This document shows positions 44,547 through 52,506 of a stretch of 64,000 nucleotides of DNA, one piece after another; the first letter of the stretch is position 1, and each line of letters begins with the position of its first letter. This stretch comes from Cellulomonas fimi (lineage in GTDB: Bacteria > Actinomycetota > Actinomycetes > Actinomycetales > Cellulomonadaceae): assembly GCF_012952065.1 (NCBI RefSeq), contig NZ_JABCJJ010000017.1:1-64000 (forward strand). The letters are read 5' to 3'. A model generated the notes under the pieces. It did no database searches. It was not told where the DNA came from and saw nothing but the letters and a program-made list of their open reading frames with translations. The translations under genes were made by a program, and so were the position numbers.

Positions 44547-45967
44547 GCATCGGGGTGCTGTGCGCCGTGCGCGGCGCGGGCGAGTCCGCCGTCGTCACGG
44601 CCCTGGACGCATCGGGTCGCCGCGTCACGGTCGAGCGCCGGTGCGCCGACCTGGCCGAGGTCCTCGCGGCGGCCGGCGCGGGCGTCGGGAGCGTCGCGAT
44701 CGTGTCCGCCGACCTGCCGCACCTCGACCGCGAGGCGGTGGCGCAGCTGCACGCCGCCCGGGTCCGCGTGCTCGCCCTCGCGCCGACGAGCGGTGAGCAC
44801 GGTCGCCGGATGGAGGCGCTCGGCGTCGACGTCGTGCTCGACGCCGCGGTCGACGCCGCTCGGCTGGTCGAGGCGGTCGTCGGGCTCGCGCAGGCGCCCG
44901 AGCTCGAGCGCGCCGCGGTGGACGACGTCGTCGGGCCGTGGGGCGTCGTGCAGCGCGAGGACGTCGAGGCGGAGCCCGGGCCGCCGGCCGGTCCGCCAGG
45001 CCACGTGGTCGCCGTCTGGGGCCCGACGGGCGCACCCGGCCGGACCACGCTCGCCGTCAACCTGGCAGCCGAGCTCGCCGCGCTCGCAGCACGGCCGGTG
45101 CCGCTGGGAGCCGACGCGCTGCTGGGCGGTCGGCCCGGGGACGACGACGCGGACGTCCGGGCGGCCGCCACCGGGCCGCGCGGCGCGCTCCTCGTCGACG
45201 CCGACTCCTACGGCGGCGCCGTCGCGCAGGTCGTGGGACTGCTCGACGAGACACCGGCCCTCGCGGCAGCGGCGCGCGCGGCCGGCCAGGGTGCCCTGGA
45301 CCTGATGGGGCTGGCCCGCCTCACACCGCTCCTCACGCCGGACCTCCGCGTCCTCACGGGCATCGCGCGGCCCGACCGGTGGCCCGAGCTGCCCGCCTCG
45401 TCGCTCGAGGTGGTGTGGGGTCTGGCCCGGCAGCTCTCGGCGTGGACGGTGATCGACTGCGGCTTCTGCCTCGAGCAGGACGAGGTGCTCAGCTACGACA
45501 CGCGCGCGCCCAGACGCAACGCCGCGACCCTGTCGGCGCTCGAGGCGGCCGACGTCGTCGTCGTCGTGGGCAACGGCGACCCGGTCGGCGTCCAGCGGCT
45601 CGTGCGCGGGCTCGGGGAGCTCGACGGGGTCGGCGTGCCGGTGACCGCGCGCCGGGTGGTCGTCGTCAACCGCGTCCGAGCCTCGGCTGCCGGGCCGCGG
45701 CCGGGGGAGGCCATCAGCCGGTCCCTCGCGCGCTTCGCCGGCGTGGACGCGCCGCTGCTGGTCCCGGACGACCGTGTGGGGGTCGACGCCGCGCTCCTGC
45801 AGGGTGCGACGCTCCGTGAGGCGTCCCCGGGATCTCCGGCGCGCGCCGCCATCGTGGACATCGCCCAGACCCTCGTCGGACTCCTCGGCAAGCGACCCTC
45901 GGCGTCGGCGTCGGCATCGGCATCGGCATCGGCACGCCGCGCGGTCAGGCTCGGCGCGCGCGCGTGA
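44543..45967 (+). CDS. TadZ/CpaE-like MinD-family ATPase with Arg P-loop
   Basis: The protein is 474 residues. A receiver-like N-terminal domain (about 1-140, AIVSADLPHLDREAVAQL) is followed by a MinD/ParA-type ATPase. Its P-loop reads GPTGAPGRTTLAVNLA (about 161-176), with Arg where Walker A normally has Lys. LVDADSYGGAVAQV is the switch/Walker A' region, and VIDCGFCLEQD the Walker B. This variation may be common in actinobacterial homologues but should alter ATP handling. The C-terminus has a run of Ala-Ser encoded by GCATCG-type hexamer repeats (45899-45935). CpaE/TadZ localises Tad pilus assembly. Confidence 0.8.
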   Translation: MSIGVLCAVRGAGESAVVTALDASGRRVTVERRCADLAEVLAAAGAGVGSVAIVSADLPHLDREAVAQLHAARVRVLALAPTSGEHGRRMEALGVDVVLDAAVDAARLVEAVVGLAQAPELERAAVDDVVGPWGVVQREDVEAEPGPPAGPPGHVVAVWGPTGAPGRTTLAVNLAAELAALAARPVPLGADALLGGRPGDDDADVRAAATGPRGALLVDADSYGGAVAQVVGLLDETPALAAAARAAGQGALDLMGLARLTPLLTPDLRVLTGIARPDRWPELPASSLEVVWGLARQLSAWTVIDCGFCLEQDEVLSYDTRAPRRNAATLSALEAADVVVVVGNGDPVGVQRLVRGLGELDGVGVPVTARRVVVVNRVRASAAGPRPGEAISRSLARFAGVDAPLLVPDDRVGVDAALLQGATLREASPGSPARAAIVDIAQTLVGLLGKRPSASASASASASARRAVRLGARA

Positions 45968-45984
45968 CAGGGCAGACTGAACAT

Positions 45985-46530
45985 GTGCGCATCTACCTCC
46001 CGGCGACCCTCCTCGACCTCGCGGACCTCGCGGACCTCGCGGCGGGCACCGGCGCGAGCGGCGACGTCGGCGGCGGAGCAGTCGGCGGCGCCGGTGCCGA
46101 TGCCAGTCATGAGCGACCCGACGCCCTGCCCGCACCGCGCCGCGCCCATGCCGTGACGGCCGCGCTGCGTGCGATGTTCCCGGACGAGGACGACGAGGGG
46201 CTCGAGTACGCGGCCCAGCTGGCCGCTGCCGACGACTCGCTCGAGCTGGTCGCAGGGTCGCCCGAGGCGCCGCGGCTGCGGCTCGTGCTCACCGCGGACG
46301 TCGGCGAGCACGACACCGCCGTGGTGGCGGACGACGACGCCGCACCGAGCGCGGTCGAGGTCACCGCCGCGATCCCGTGGGATGCCGTCGCGTGCGCGCA
46401 CGTCGACGAGCCCGCCGCCGCGGGCGACGTCGCGGCGGCGCTTGCCGGGGATCCCGACGCCGTCGAGCGCCTCGACGAGCGCGACCTCCTCTGGTACGAC
46501 GCCACCGAGCTCCGCAGCATCCCGCGCTGA
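45985..46530 (+). CDS. DUF6912 family protein
   Basis: The protein is 181 residues. RIYLPATLLDLADLADL (2-18) starts a fold in which RRAHAVTAALRAMFPDEDDEGLEYAAQLAAADDSLEL (in parts) and AAIPWDAVACAHVDEP recur in a conserved actinobacterial family. The N-terminal insertion (about 19-48) is Gly/Ala-rich, and the DNA behind it contains CTCGCGGAC repeats. GTG 45985 has CAGACT 6 nt upstream (a weak leaderless -10) and matches the family start; GTG 45964 overlaps the TadZ-like stop and would add 7 residues. The function is unknown. Confidence 0.75.
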   Translation: MRIYLPATLLDLADLADLAAGTGASGDVGGGAVGGAGADASHERPDALPAPRRAHAVTAALRAMFPDEDDEGLEYAAQLAAADDSLELVAGSPEAPRLRLVLTADVGEHDTAVVADDDAAPSAVEVTAAIPWDAVACAHVDEPAAAGDVAAALAGDPDAVERLDERDLLWYDATELRSIPR

Positions 46531-46539
46531 GGCGGCGGC

Positions 46540-47340
46540 TCAGCCGTCGAGCGGGTCGAGCACCTGCAGGGCCGCGTCGTGGAGCAGCCCGTTCGACACG
46601 AGGGCCGAGCCGCCGAACGGCCCCGGCACTCCCTTGACGGACGTGAAGCGACCGCCCGCCTCGGTGACGATCGGCACGAGCGCCGCCATGTCGTGGAGCG
46701 CGAGCTCCGGTTCGCACGAGAGGTCCACGGCGCCCTCCGCGACCATGACGTGCGACCAGAAGTCGCCGTAGGCCCGGGTCCGCCAGACCCTGCGGGTCAG
46801 GTCGAGGAAGTGGTCCAGCCGGCCCCGCTCCTCCCAGCCCGACAGGCTCGAGTACGACAACGACGCGTCCTCGAGCCGACCGACGCCCGACACGTGCAGC
46901 CGGGTCGCGGCCGACAGCGACTTGCCCGACCAGGCGCCGGACCCCGTCGCAGCCCACCACCGCCGACCGAGCGCCGGCGCGCTCACGACCCCCAGCACCG
47001 GCTGGCCCGCGTCGATCAGCGCGATCAGCGTCGCCCACACCGGCACTCCGCGCACGAAGTTCTTCGTCCCGTCGATCGGGTCGATCACCCACTGGCGGGG
47101 TCCGTGCCCGGTGTCGGGCAGCTCCTCGCCGTGCACGGCGTCACGGGGCCGGGTGCGCGCGAGCTGCCCGCGCACGATCTCCTCGGCCGTCCGGTCCGCG
47201 TCGGAGACGGGCGTGGTGTCCGGCTTGGTCTCGACCCGCAGGTCCTGGGCCTTGAACCGGGACATCGTGAGGGAGTCGACCTGGTCGGCGATCACGTGCG
47301 CCAGGCGCAGGTCGTCGTCGTAGCCCGTGCGGAAGGTCAT
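46540..47340 (-). CDS. hisN: Inositol monophosphatase family protein, histidinol-phosphatase type
   Basis: The protein is 266 residues. The metal and phosphate residues are in GEELPDTG (Glu of the first metal site), WVIDPIDGTKNF (about 85-96), and ELALHDMAALVPIVTEAGGRF (second acidic site). WATLIALIDAGQPVLGVV matches the HisN branch, which dephosphorylates L-histidinol phosphate in actinobacteria, but inositol-phosphatase activity cannot be excluded. ATG 47340 has TACGGT 7 nt upstream (leaderless). It lies downstream of rsgA on the same strand. Confidence 0.88.
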   Translation of the reverse strand: MTFRTGYDDDLRLAHVIADQVDSLTMSRFKAQDLRVETKPDTTPVSDADRTAEEIVRGQLARTRPRDAVHGEELPDTGHGPRQWVIDPIDGTKNFVRGVPVWATLIALIDAGQPVLGVVSAPALGRRWWAATGSGAWSGKSLSAATRLHVSGVGRLEDASLSYSSLSGWEERGRLDHFLDLTRRVWRTRAYGDFWSHVMVAEGAVDLSCEPELALHDMAALVPIVTEAGGRFTSVKGVPGPFGGSALVSNGLLHDAALQVLDPLDG

Positions 47341-47347
47341 GGTGGTC

Positions 47348-47353
47348 ACCGTA
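47348..47353 (-). promoter_or_regulatory. -10 box TACGGT, leaderless hisN
   Basis: On the minus strand TACGGT precedes the ATG at 47340 by 7 nt. It gives hisN its own promoter, separate from rsgA, whose stop is at 47448. Confidence 0.5.
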
Positions 47354-47447
47354 CCGATGTGCCGCCCACCTGCGCGGACGCACCGCCGACCGGCCCCCGG
47401 ACGCACCGCCGGCCGGCCCCACGGACGGGACGACGGCCCGGATCCGG

Positions 47448-48551
47448 TCAGCGGGAGTCGCGCTCGGTGCCCTCGCCCGACGCCAGGGCCCCGGTCCGGC
47501 TCGCGAGCAGCCGGCGGAACGACTCGAGGCGCGCGGCCCGCGCGGCCTCGGTCTGTGCCTCCGGCGCGTCCGAGACCCAGTCGTCGAGCGCGCAGTCCGG
47601 GGCGTCGTCGGCGTGCGTGCAGCCGCGAGGGCACTCCCGCGCGACGGCGGCGAGATCCGCGAACGGCGCGAGGAGGTGCTCGACCTGGACGTGCGCGAGA
47701 CCGAACGAGCGCACGCCCGGGGTGTCGATCACCCAGCCCGACGCGAGCGGCGCGGTCGCGCGGTCCGGCGCGGGGATCGCCGGGAGCCGCAGCGCGATCG
47801 CCGAGCTCGACGTGTGGCGACCGCGTCCGGTGACGTCGTTCACGACGCCGACGGCGCGGAAGGCGTCCGGCACGAGGGCGTTGACGAGCGTCGACTTGCC
47901 CACACCGGAGTGGCCGACGAGCACCGAGACCCGCCCGGCCACCGCGCGTCGGACGTCGTCGAGGCCCTCGACGGCGCCGGCGGGTCCGCGTCGCGTGACC
48001 ACCACCGAGACGCCGATCGGCGCGTACATCGCGATGAGCTCGGCGGGGTCGGCGAGGTCCGCCTTGGTCAGGCACAGCAGGACGTCCATGCCGGCGTCGT
48101 ACCCCGCGACCACGCAGCGGTCGATCATCCGCGTCCGCGGCTCGGGATCCGCGAGGGCCGTCACGATGACGAGCTGGTCCGCGTTCGCGACGATGATGCG
48201 CTCGACCGGGTCGGTGTCGTCGGCCGTGCGACGCAGCACCGTCGAGCGCTCGTCGATCCGGACGATCCGCGCGAGCGAGCCCGGGTCGCCTGAGGCGTCG
48301 CCCACGACGTCGACCCGATCGCCCGGGACGACGCGGTCGCGGCCGAGCTCGCGCGCCTTCATCGCGACCGCCCGGTGCTCGTCGGGGCCGTCGGGGTCGA
48401 CCAGCAGCGTGTAGCGACCGCGGTCGACCCCCGTCACGAGAGCGCTCACGGCGTCCGCGTGGTCGGGGCGTTGCTTGGTGCGTGGGCGGCTGCCGCGCGG
48501 GTTCGGCCGCAGCCGCACGTCGGACTCGTCGAACGGCCGCCGCGGGCTCAT
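47448..48551 (-). CDS. rsgA: Ribosome small-subunit GTPase RsgA
   Basis: The protein is 367 residues. It is a circularly permuted GTPase that checks late 30S assembly. An N-terminal OB-fold (DRVVPGDRVDVVG and flanks) is followed by G4 LTKADLAD, then G1 GHSGVGKSTLVNAL, then G3 DTPGVRSFGL, the permuted order typical of RsgA. A C-terminal zinc finger uses CPRGCTHADDAPDCAL. ATG 48551 gives the family length. It starts 43 bp after the aroA stop and is probably cotranscribed with it. Confidence 0.94.
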   Translation of the reverse strand: MSPRRPFDESDVRLRPNPRGSRPRTKQRPDHADAVSALVTGVDRGRYTLLVDPDGPDEHRAVAMKARELGRDRVVPGDRVDVVGDASGDPGSLARIVRIDERSTVLRRTADDTDPVERIIVANADQLVIVTALADPEPRTRMIDRCVVAGYDAGMDVLLCLTKADLADPAELIAMYAPIGVSVVVTRRGPAGAVEGLDDVRRAVAGRVSVLVGHSGVGKSTLVNALVPDAFRAVGVVNDVTGRGRHTSSSAIALRLPAIPAPDRATAPLASGWVIDTPGVRSFGLAHVQVEHLLAPFADLAAVARECPRGCTHADDAPDCALDDWVSDAPEAQTEAARAARLESFRRLLASRTGALASGEGTERDSR

Positions 48552-48594
48552 CGAGGTCCTCGGCGGCGACCGTCGCGTGGTCCGCGCACAGGGC

Positions 48595-49899
48595 TCACCC
48601 CAGCATCCCGTGCCACATGCCGACGAAGTCGGGCAGCGTCTTGGCGGTCGTGGCGACGTCCTCGACCCGGAGCCCGGGTACCCGCAGGCCGAGGATCGCC
48701 CCGGCCGTGGCCATCCGGTGGTCGTGGTACGTCCGCACGGTGCCCGCGTGCAGCGGCCGGGGCGTGATGACGAGCCCGTCCGACGTCTGCTCGGCCTGGC
48801 CGCCCAGCCGCGTGATCTCGGTCGCGAGCGCCGCGAGACGGTCCGTCTCGTGACCGCGCAGGTGCGCGATGCCACGCAGCCTGGTGGGGGAGTCCGCCAG
48901 CGCCGCGAGCGCGGCGATCGTCGGCGCGAGCTCGCCCGCCTCGTGGAGATCGAGGTCGAGCCCGTGCACGACGCCGGTGCCCGAGACCGCGAGGACGTCG
49001 CCGTCCAGCGTCGTGGTCGCGCCCATCCGCTCGAGGATCCCGGCCAGGAGGGCTCCCGGCTGGGTGGTGGACGCGGGCCAGCCGGGGACCCGGACCGTGC
49101 CGCCCACCACGAGCGCCGCGGCGAGGAACGGCCCGGCGTTGGACAGGTCCGGCTCGACCCGGACGTCCCGCGCCCGGATCGGGCCGGGCTCGACGCGCCA
49201 GATGGTGGGCCGCGAGTCGTCGACCTCGACGCCCGCCTCCCGCAGGACCTGCACCGTCATGTCGATGTGGGGCAGGCTCGGGAGCGTCGCCCCGGTGTGC
49301 CGGAGGGTGAGCCCCTGCTCGAACCGGGCTGCAGCGAGCAGCAGGCCCGAGACGAACTGGCTCGAGCCCGAGGCGTCGACGTCGACCTGGCCGCCGCGCA
49401 CCGCGCCGCGGCCCGCCACGGTGAACGGGAGGTACCCGCCCGGCGCCTGCTCCGGGATGCCGACGCCGAGCGCGGCCAGCGCGGTCAGCACCGGAGCCAT
49501 CGGCCGTGCGCGGGCGCCCTCGTCGCCGTCGAACCGGACGGGACCGTCGGCGAGTGCCGCGACGGCGGGCAGGAACCGCATCACGGTGCCGGCGAGCCCG
49601 CAGTCGATCGTCGCCGGTCCGCGCAGCGTCCCGGGCGTGACCCGCCAGTCGGACGGGACGTCGTCGGCCGGCTCGATCGCGACCCCGAGCGCGGCGAGCG
49701 CCTCGGCCATCAGTACCGTGTCGCGCGAGCGGAGCGCGCCGCGCAGGCGTCCCGGGCCGTCCGCGAGCGAGGCCAGGACGAGGTAGCGGTTGGTCAGCGA
49801 CTTGGAGCCCGGCACCTCGACCGTCGCGTCGAGCGGTCCCGCGGCGGCGGGCGCCGGCCAGGCGGCGTCGTCGGGCAGGGCTGCGGCCGAGGAGGTCAT
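48595..49899 (-). CDS. aroA: 3-phosphoshikimate 1-carboxyvinyltransferase (EPSP synthase)
   Basis: The protein is 434 residues. It makes 5-enolpyruvylshikimate-3-phosphate in aromatic amino-acid synthesis. Substrate-binding motifs are present: [21 protein letters not shown] (Lys/Ser for S3P), [21 protein letters not shown] (here a Gly-x-Gly pattern shaped as GLAGTVMRF), [26 protein letters not shown], and the C-terminal [13 protein letters not shown] and DHRMATAGA. Glyphosate sensitivity cannot be judged. The start has TAGCCT 7 nt upstream. Confidence 0.94.
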   Translation of the reverse strand: MTSSAAALPDDAAWPAPAAAGPLDATVEVPGSKSLTNRYLVLASLADGPGRLRGALRSRDTVLMAEALAALGVAIEPADDVPSDWRVTPGTLRGPATIDCGLAGTVMRFLPAVAALADGPVRFDGDEGARARPMAPVLTALAALGVGIPEQAPGGYLPFTVAGRGAVRGGQVDVDASGSSQFVSGLLLAAARFEQGLTLRHTGATLPSLPHIDMTVQVLREAGVEVDDSRPTIWRVEPGPIRARDVRVEPDLSNAGPFLAAALVVGGTVRVPGWPASTTQPGALLAGILERMGATTTLDGDVLAVSGTGVVHGLDLDLHEAGELAPTIAALAALADSPTRLRGIAHLRGHETDRLAALATEITRLGGQAEQTSDGLVITPRPLHAGTVRTYHDHRMATAGAILGLRVPGLRVEDVATTAKTLPDFVGMWHGMLG

Positions 49900-49906
49900 G
49901 CCGTCC

Positions 49907-49912
49907 AGGCTA
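49907..49912 (-). promoter_or_regulatory. -10 box TAGCCT, leaderless aroA
   Basis: On the minus strand TAGCCT is followed by 7 nt and the aroA ATG at 49899. The same hexamer is used by the glycosyltransferase gene at 2511. Confidence 0.5.
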
Positions 49913-50446
49913 ACGGTGCGTCACGACGCCCTTCGCGTGCGCCGCCGCGCCCTTGGCGTGGCCGGCCGCACCCGTCAGCGCGGCACCGCTGCGCGTCGCG
50001 ACCCGCTCGCGCGCCTTCGCGACCCGCCAGGACAGGCCCGGCCGGCCCTCGAGGTCCACGCCCGCGATCACCGCGGCACCGGTGAACGCCAGCGCGCGCA
50101 CGAACCGCTCCTTGCGTGCCTTCTTCTGCTCGGGCGTGGGGTGCCCGAGCGGCAGGTTCGCCACCGCCAGGGGGACGGTCAGGCCCGCGAGGACGAGCGC
50201 GGCCGTGCGCGGCGCCCGGCCGACGGCGAGCGCCATGCCGGCGAGCGCGGTCAGCACGCCGTGCACCTGGACGATCGTGCGCAGCTGCCCGTCGGTCGGA
50301 CGAGGCACGCTCGTCACGCGACCGAGGACGGCGTCGACCGTCGGGCGGACGAGGTCGACGTGCGACCCCGGCGCACGCGCGGCGTCGATCCCCTCCGTGA
50401 CGAACCAGCTGGCGAGCATCGGTCGGGCGATCCGGCGGAGCAGCAT
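49910..50446 (-). CDS. DoxX-like membrane protein
   Basis: The protein is 178 residues. [21 protein letters not shown] (4-24) is the DoxX N-terminal signature. Helices at about 60-76 ([16 protein letters not shown]), 82-98 and 117-132 follow. [14 protein letters not shown] is a conserved cytoplasmic segment before the last helix. The tail is Lys/Ala/His-rich. DoxX family members take part in thiol and oxidative-stress tolerance in mycobacteria (with SodA/SseA), which suits the nearby sigR-rsrA locus, but no partner is encoded here. It is 41 bp downstream of the ferritin gene and may be cotranscribed. Confidence 0.82.
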   Translation of the reverse strand: MLLRRIARPMLASWFVTEGIDAARAPGSHVDLVRPTVDAVLGRVTSVPRPTDGQLRTIVQVHGVLTALAGMALAVGRAPRTAALVLAGLTVPLAVANLPLGHPTPEQKKARKERFVRALAFTGAAVIAGVDLEGRPGLSWRVAKARERVATRSGAALTGAAGHAKGAAAHAKGVVTHR

Positions 50447-50487
50447 GGCATTTCCCCTCGGTGGGTGCGGTACGGGTCGGACGGCCG

Positions 50488-51021
50488 TCAGATGGCCCCG
50501 CCGGCGGCAGCGGGCGCGTCGGCGGACTCGCCGGCGTCACCGATCTGCTCGCGGGCGACGTAGTTCTCGAGGTCGAACAGGTTGGCGCCCGCGCGCTCGG
50601 CGACGGTGAGGAGGGTCGTGGCGGACGCGACCTCCTCGACCTGCTCCTTGAGGAACCAGAGCATGAACTGCTCGCCGAGCGGGTCGCCCTCGCTGCGCGC
50701 GGCGTGGAAGATCGCCTCGATCTGCCGGGTGACCTGCCTCTCCTGCTCGAGCGCGAGCGAGATGGGGCCGACGACGTCGGTGAAGTCGTTGCGCACCGGG
50801 CTGCCGGCCGGGATGGAGACGGGCAGGTCACGGTCGAGCATGTACTGGACGAGCATCATGGCGTGGTTCCGCTCCTCGACCGCCTGCCGGTAGTAGTGGC
50901 GGGCGAGCTGCGGCAGGTCCTGGGAGTCGAACCAGACGGCGATGGCGACGTACTGCTGGTGCGCGTCGAACTCGTGCCCGACCTGCTCGCGGAGCAGCTG
51001 GAGAAATCTGGGTGCGGTCAT
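50488..51021 (-). CDS. Ferritin (BfrB-like)
   Basis: The protein is 177 residues. It is an iron-storage ferritin with the ferroxidase-site residues in [21 protein letters not shown] (first Glu) and [17 protein letters not shown] (Glu-Glu-x-x-His), and a third region [15 protein letters not shown]. It matches mycobacterial BfrB. It stores iron and limits Fenton chemistry. The start at 51021 has TAGCGT 6 nt upstream. It is divergent from sigR, suggesting a link to the redox-stress response. Confidence 0.92.
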   Translation of the reverse strand: MTAPRFLQLLREQVGHEFDAHQQYVAIAVWFDSQDLPQLARHYYRQAVEERNHAMMLVQYMLDRDLPVSIPAGSPVRNDFTDVVGPISLALEQERQVTRQIEAIFHAARSEGDPLGEQFMLWFLKEQVEEVASATTLLTVAERAGANLFDLENYVAREQIGDAGESADAPAAAGGAI

Positions 51022-51027
51022 ACCGGC

Positions 51028-51033
51028 ACGCTA
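51028..51033 (-). promoter_or_regulatory. -10 box TAGCGT, leaderless ferritin
   Basis: On the minus strand TAGCGT precedes the ATG at 51021 by 6 nt. Confidence 0.5.
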
Positions 51034-51088
51034 GTGGTTCCCGTACGTCCGGGCAGGCCGACGCCGTCGCGGGCCCAGGCGTGGTCCG

Positions 51089-51114
51089 GGAATGCCCCTC
51101 GGGCAGTCACCGTT
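51089..51114 (+). promoter_or_regulatory. SigR-type autoregulatory promoter
   Basis: GGAAT (51089-51093), 18 nt, then GTT (51112-51114) is an exact match to the SigR/SigH consensus GGAAT-N18-GTT. The predicted start of transcription (about 51120-51124) falls at or next to an in-frame ATG at 51124, 46 codons upstream of the usual sigR start. This is the expected thiol-stress autoregulation site. Confidence 0.85.
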
Positions 51115-51247
51115 GAACGACGCATGACCACCTCCGTCGTGCCGCCGCAGCGCGTCGCCGAGCCGTGGGCGTCCGCCGTCGCGGGCAGGGCGGCTCCCGT
51201 GCTGGTCGGCATGGCCCCGTGGGGCGCCCCTCCGATCGGCGCAGGAC

Positions 51248-51253
51248 TAGGCT
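51248..51253 (+). promoter_or_regulatory. -10 box TAGGCT, leaderless short-form sigR
   Basis: TAGGCT is followed by 8 nt and ATG 51262. It would give a constitutive leaderless transcript for the short sigma factor, in addition to the stress promoter upstream. Confidence 0.55.
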
Positions 51254-51261
51254 CGGCCTCG

Positions 51262-51882
51262 ATGACCGAGGACACGCACCGGGCCCCCGAGGCCGAGGAC
51301 TCCGCCGCGCGCGCGGAACGGTTCGAGGAAGAGGCTCTGCCTTACCTGGACCAGCTGTACGCGGCCGCCCTGCGCATGACGCGCAACCCGACGGACGCCG
51401 AGGACCTGGTGCAGGAGGCGTTCGCCAAGGCGTTCGCGGCCTTCCACCAGTACCGGCCGGGCACCAACCTCAAGGCGTGGCTCTACCGGATCCTCACCAA
51501 CACGTTCATCAACACCTACCGCAAGAAGCAGCGCGAGCCGCTGCGCTCGTCGGCCGAGGACATCCAGGACTGGCAGATCGCCCGGGCGGAGTCCCACACG
51601 TCGACGGGCCTGCGCTCGGCCGAGGCCGAGGCGCTCGACCACCTGCCCGACTCGGACGTCAAGGACGCCCTCCAGCAGATCCCCGAGGACTTCCGCATCG
51701 CGGTGTACCTCGCGGACGTGGAGGGGTTCGCCTACAAGGAGATCGCGGAGATCATGGGGACGCCGATCGGCACCGTGATGTCCCGGCTGCACCGAGGCCG
51801 ACATCAGCTCCGTGAGCTGCTGAGCGACTACGCGCGGGGGCGTGGTCTCGTCGGAGCAGGCGGGAAGGAGAGCGGGACATGA
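51262..51882 (+). CDS. sigR: Redox-responsive ECF sigma factor SigR/SigH
   Basis: The protein is 206 residues in the short form. Sigma region 2 has [21 protein letters not shown] and [21 protein letters not shown]. Region 4 has [19 protein letters not shown] and [16 protein letters not shown]. These are close to SigR of Streptomyces and SigH of mycobacteria, which direct thiol-oxidation stress genes. The open frame continues upstream to ATG 51124, giving a possible 46-residue N-terminal extension. rsrA overlaps the stop by 4 bp. Confidence 0.95.
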   Translation: MTEDTHRAPEAEDSAARAERFEEEALPYLDQLYAAALRMTRNPTDAEDLVQEAFAKAFAAFHQYRPGTNLKAWLYRILTNTFINTYRKKQREPLRSSAEDIQDWQIARAESHTSTGLRSAEAEALDHLPDSDVKDALQQIPEDFRIAVYLADVEGFAYKEIAEIMGTPIGTVMSRLHRGRHQLRELLSDYARGRGLVGAGGKESGT

Positions 51883-52151
51883 CGGCGGATCAGGCGGGGC
51901 GAAGCGATCGTGCCGAGTGTGCGGAGGCTCTCGAGAAGCTGTCCGAGTTCCTCGACCAGGAGCTCGACGAGTCCGCGGGCGACCGCATCCGCGAGCACCT
52001 CGCGGACTGCGAGCCGTGCCTGGCGGAGTACGACGTCGAGGACCACATCAAGAAGCTCGTGAAGCGGTCGTGCTCGGAGAAGGCGCCGCTCGAGCTGCAG
52101 GCACGGATCCGGACGCAGCTCACGATCCTGCGTACGCAGCTACCCGGGTGA
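51879..52151 (+). CDS. rsrA: Zinc-binding redox anti-sigma factor RsrA
   Basis: The protein is 90 residues of the mycothiol-system anti-sigma family. The zinc site is HLADCEPC (His40, Cys44, Cys47) with Cys14 as the fourth ligand or disulfide partner, and a further Cys65. Disulfide stress releases zinc and frees SigR. The start overlaps the sigR stop (ATGA), so they are translated together in near-equal amounts. A strong hairpin terminator follows 55 bp downstream. Confidence 0.94.
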   Translation: MTADQAGRSDRAECAEALEKLSEFLDQELDESAGDRIREHLADCEPCLAEYDVEDHIKKLVKRSCSEKAPLELQARIRTQLTILRTQLPG

Positions 52152-52206
52152 CTCCGGGAGCCGGCCACGGTGCCGGCGCGACCGCGCGGACGCGGGTCGC
52201 AGGACG

Positions 52207-52246
52207 GACGAAGGGCCCCGGTGCGGATGCTCCGGGGCCCTTCGTC
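52207..52246. terminator. 15-bp perfect hairpin terminator
   Basis: Arms 52207-52221 and 52232-52246 pair perfectly over 15 bp with a 10-nt loop. It lies between convergent rsrA and bL37 and can act in both directions. The flanks are not T-rich beyond the TTCGTCGTCT tail. Confidence 0.85.
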
Positions 52247-52289
52247 GTCTGCTGACCAGCCGCTCTCACGGCCGAGCGGTTCGCACCGC

Positions 52290-52364
52290 TCAGGCGTTGG
52301 GCCGGTTCCCGTGGTTGGCGCTGCTGCCCTTGCGGGCACGACGCTTGCGTCCACGCTTGCTCAT
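52290..52364 (-). CDS. Small ribosomal protein bL37
   Basis: The peptide is only 24 residues and very basic: it starts MSKRGRKRRARKG and ends NHGNRPNA. This matches bL37, a small protein of the actinobacterial large subunit. A good AAGGAGA ribosome binding site lies just upstream, the ATG is at 52364, and the stop is at 52290. It is easily missed because of its length. It shares a 142-bp region with pilT on the other strand. Confidence 0.85.
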   Translation of the reverse strand: MSKRGRKRRARKGSSANHGNRPNA

Positions 52365-52425
52365 GGTGTCTCCTTCGCGGGTCGACCTCGCCCCGCGCGG
52401 GGACTCGGCAGGGTTCGTCGGTTCC

Positions 52426-52467
52426 GCCATGATCCCACACGCCTCCGCCGTGATCCCACACACCCGG
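52426..52467. repeat. Two 21-bp near-identical copies with GATCCCACAC
   Basis: GATCCCACAC occurs at 52431-52440 and 52452-52461, exactly two helical turns apart, within 21-bp repeats. They lie upstream of the pilT-like gene and of the bL37 gene on the other strand and could be an operator. Confidence 0.7.
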
Positions 52468-52506
52468 GTGGTTAAGTTCCGTGCGGACCCCGCCGATGTT
52501 CTCGGG

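Noticed and set aside
43529-46135. An 868-residue minus-strand open frame
   Set aside because: It is antisense to the SAF and TadZ-like genes and shows no domain, while those genes have clear motifs.
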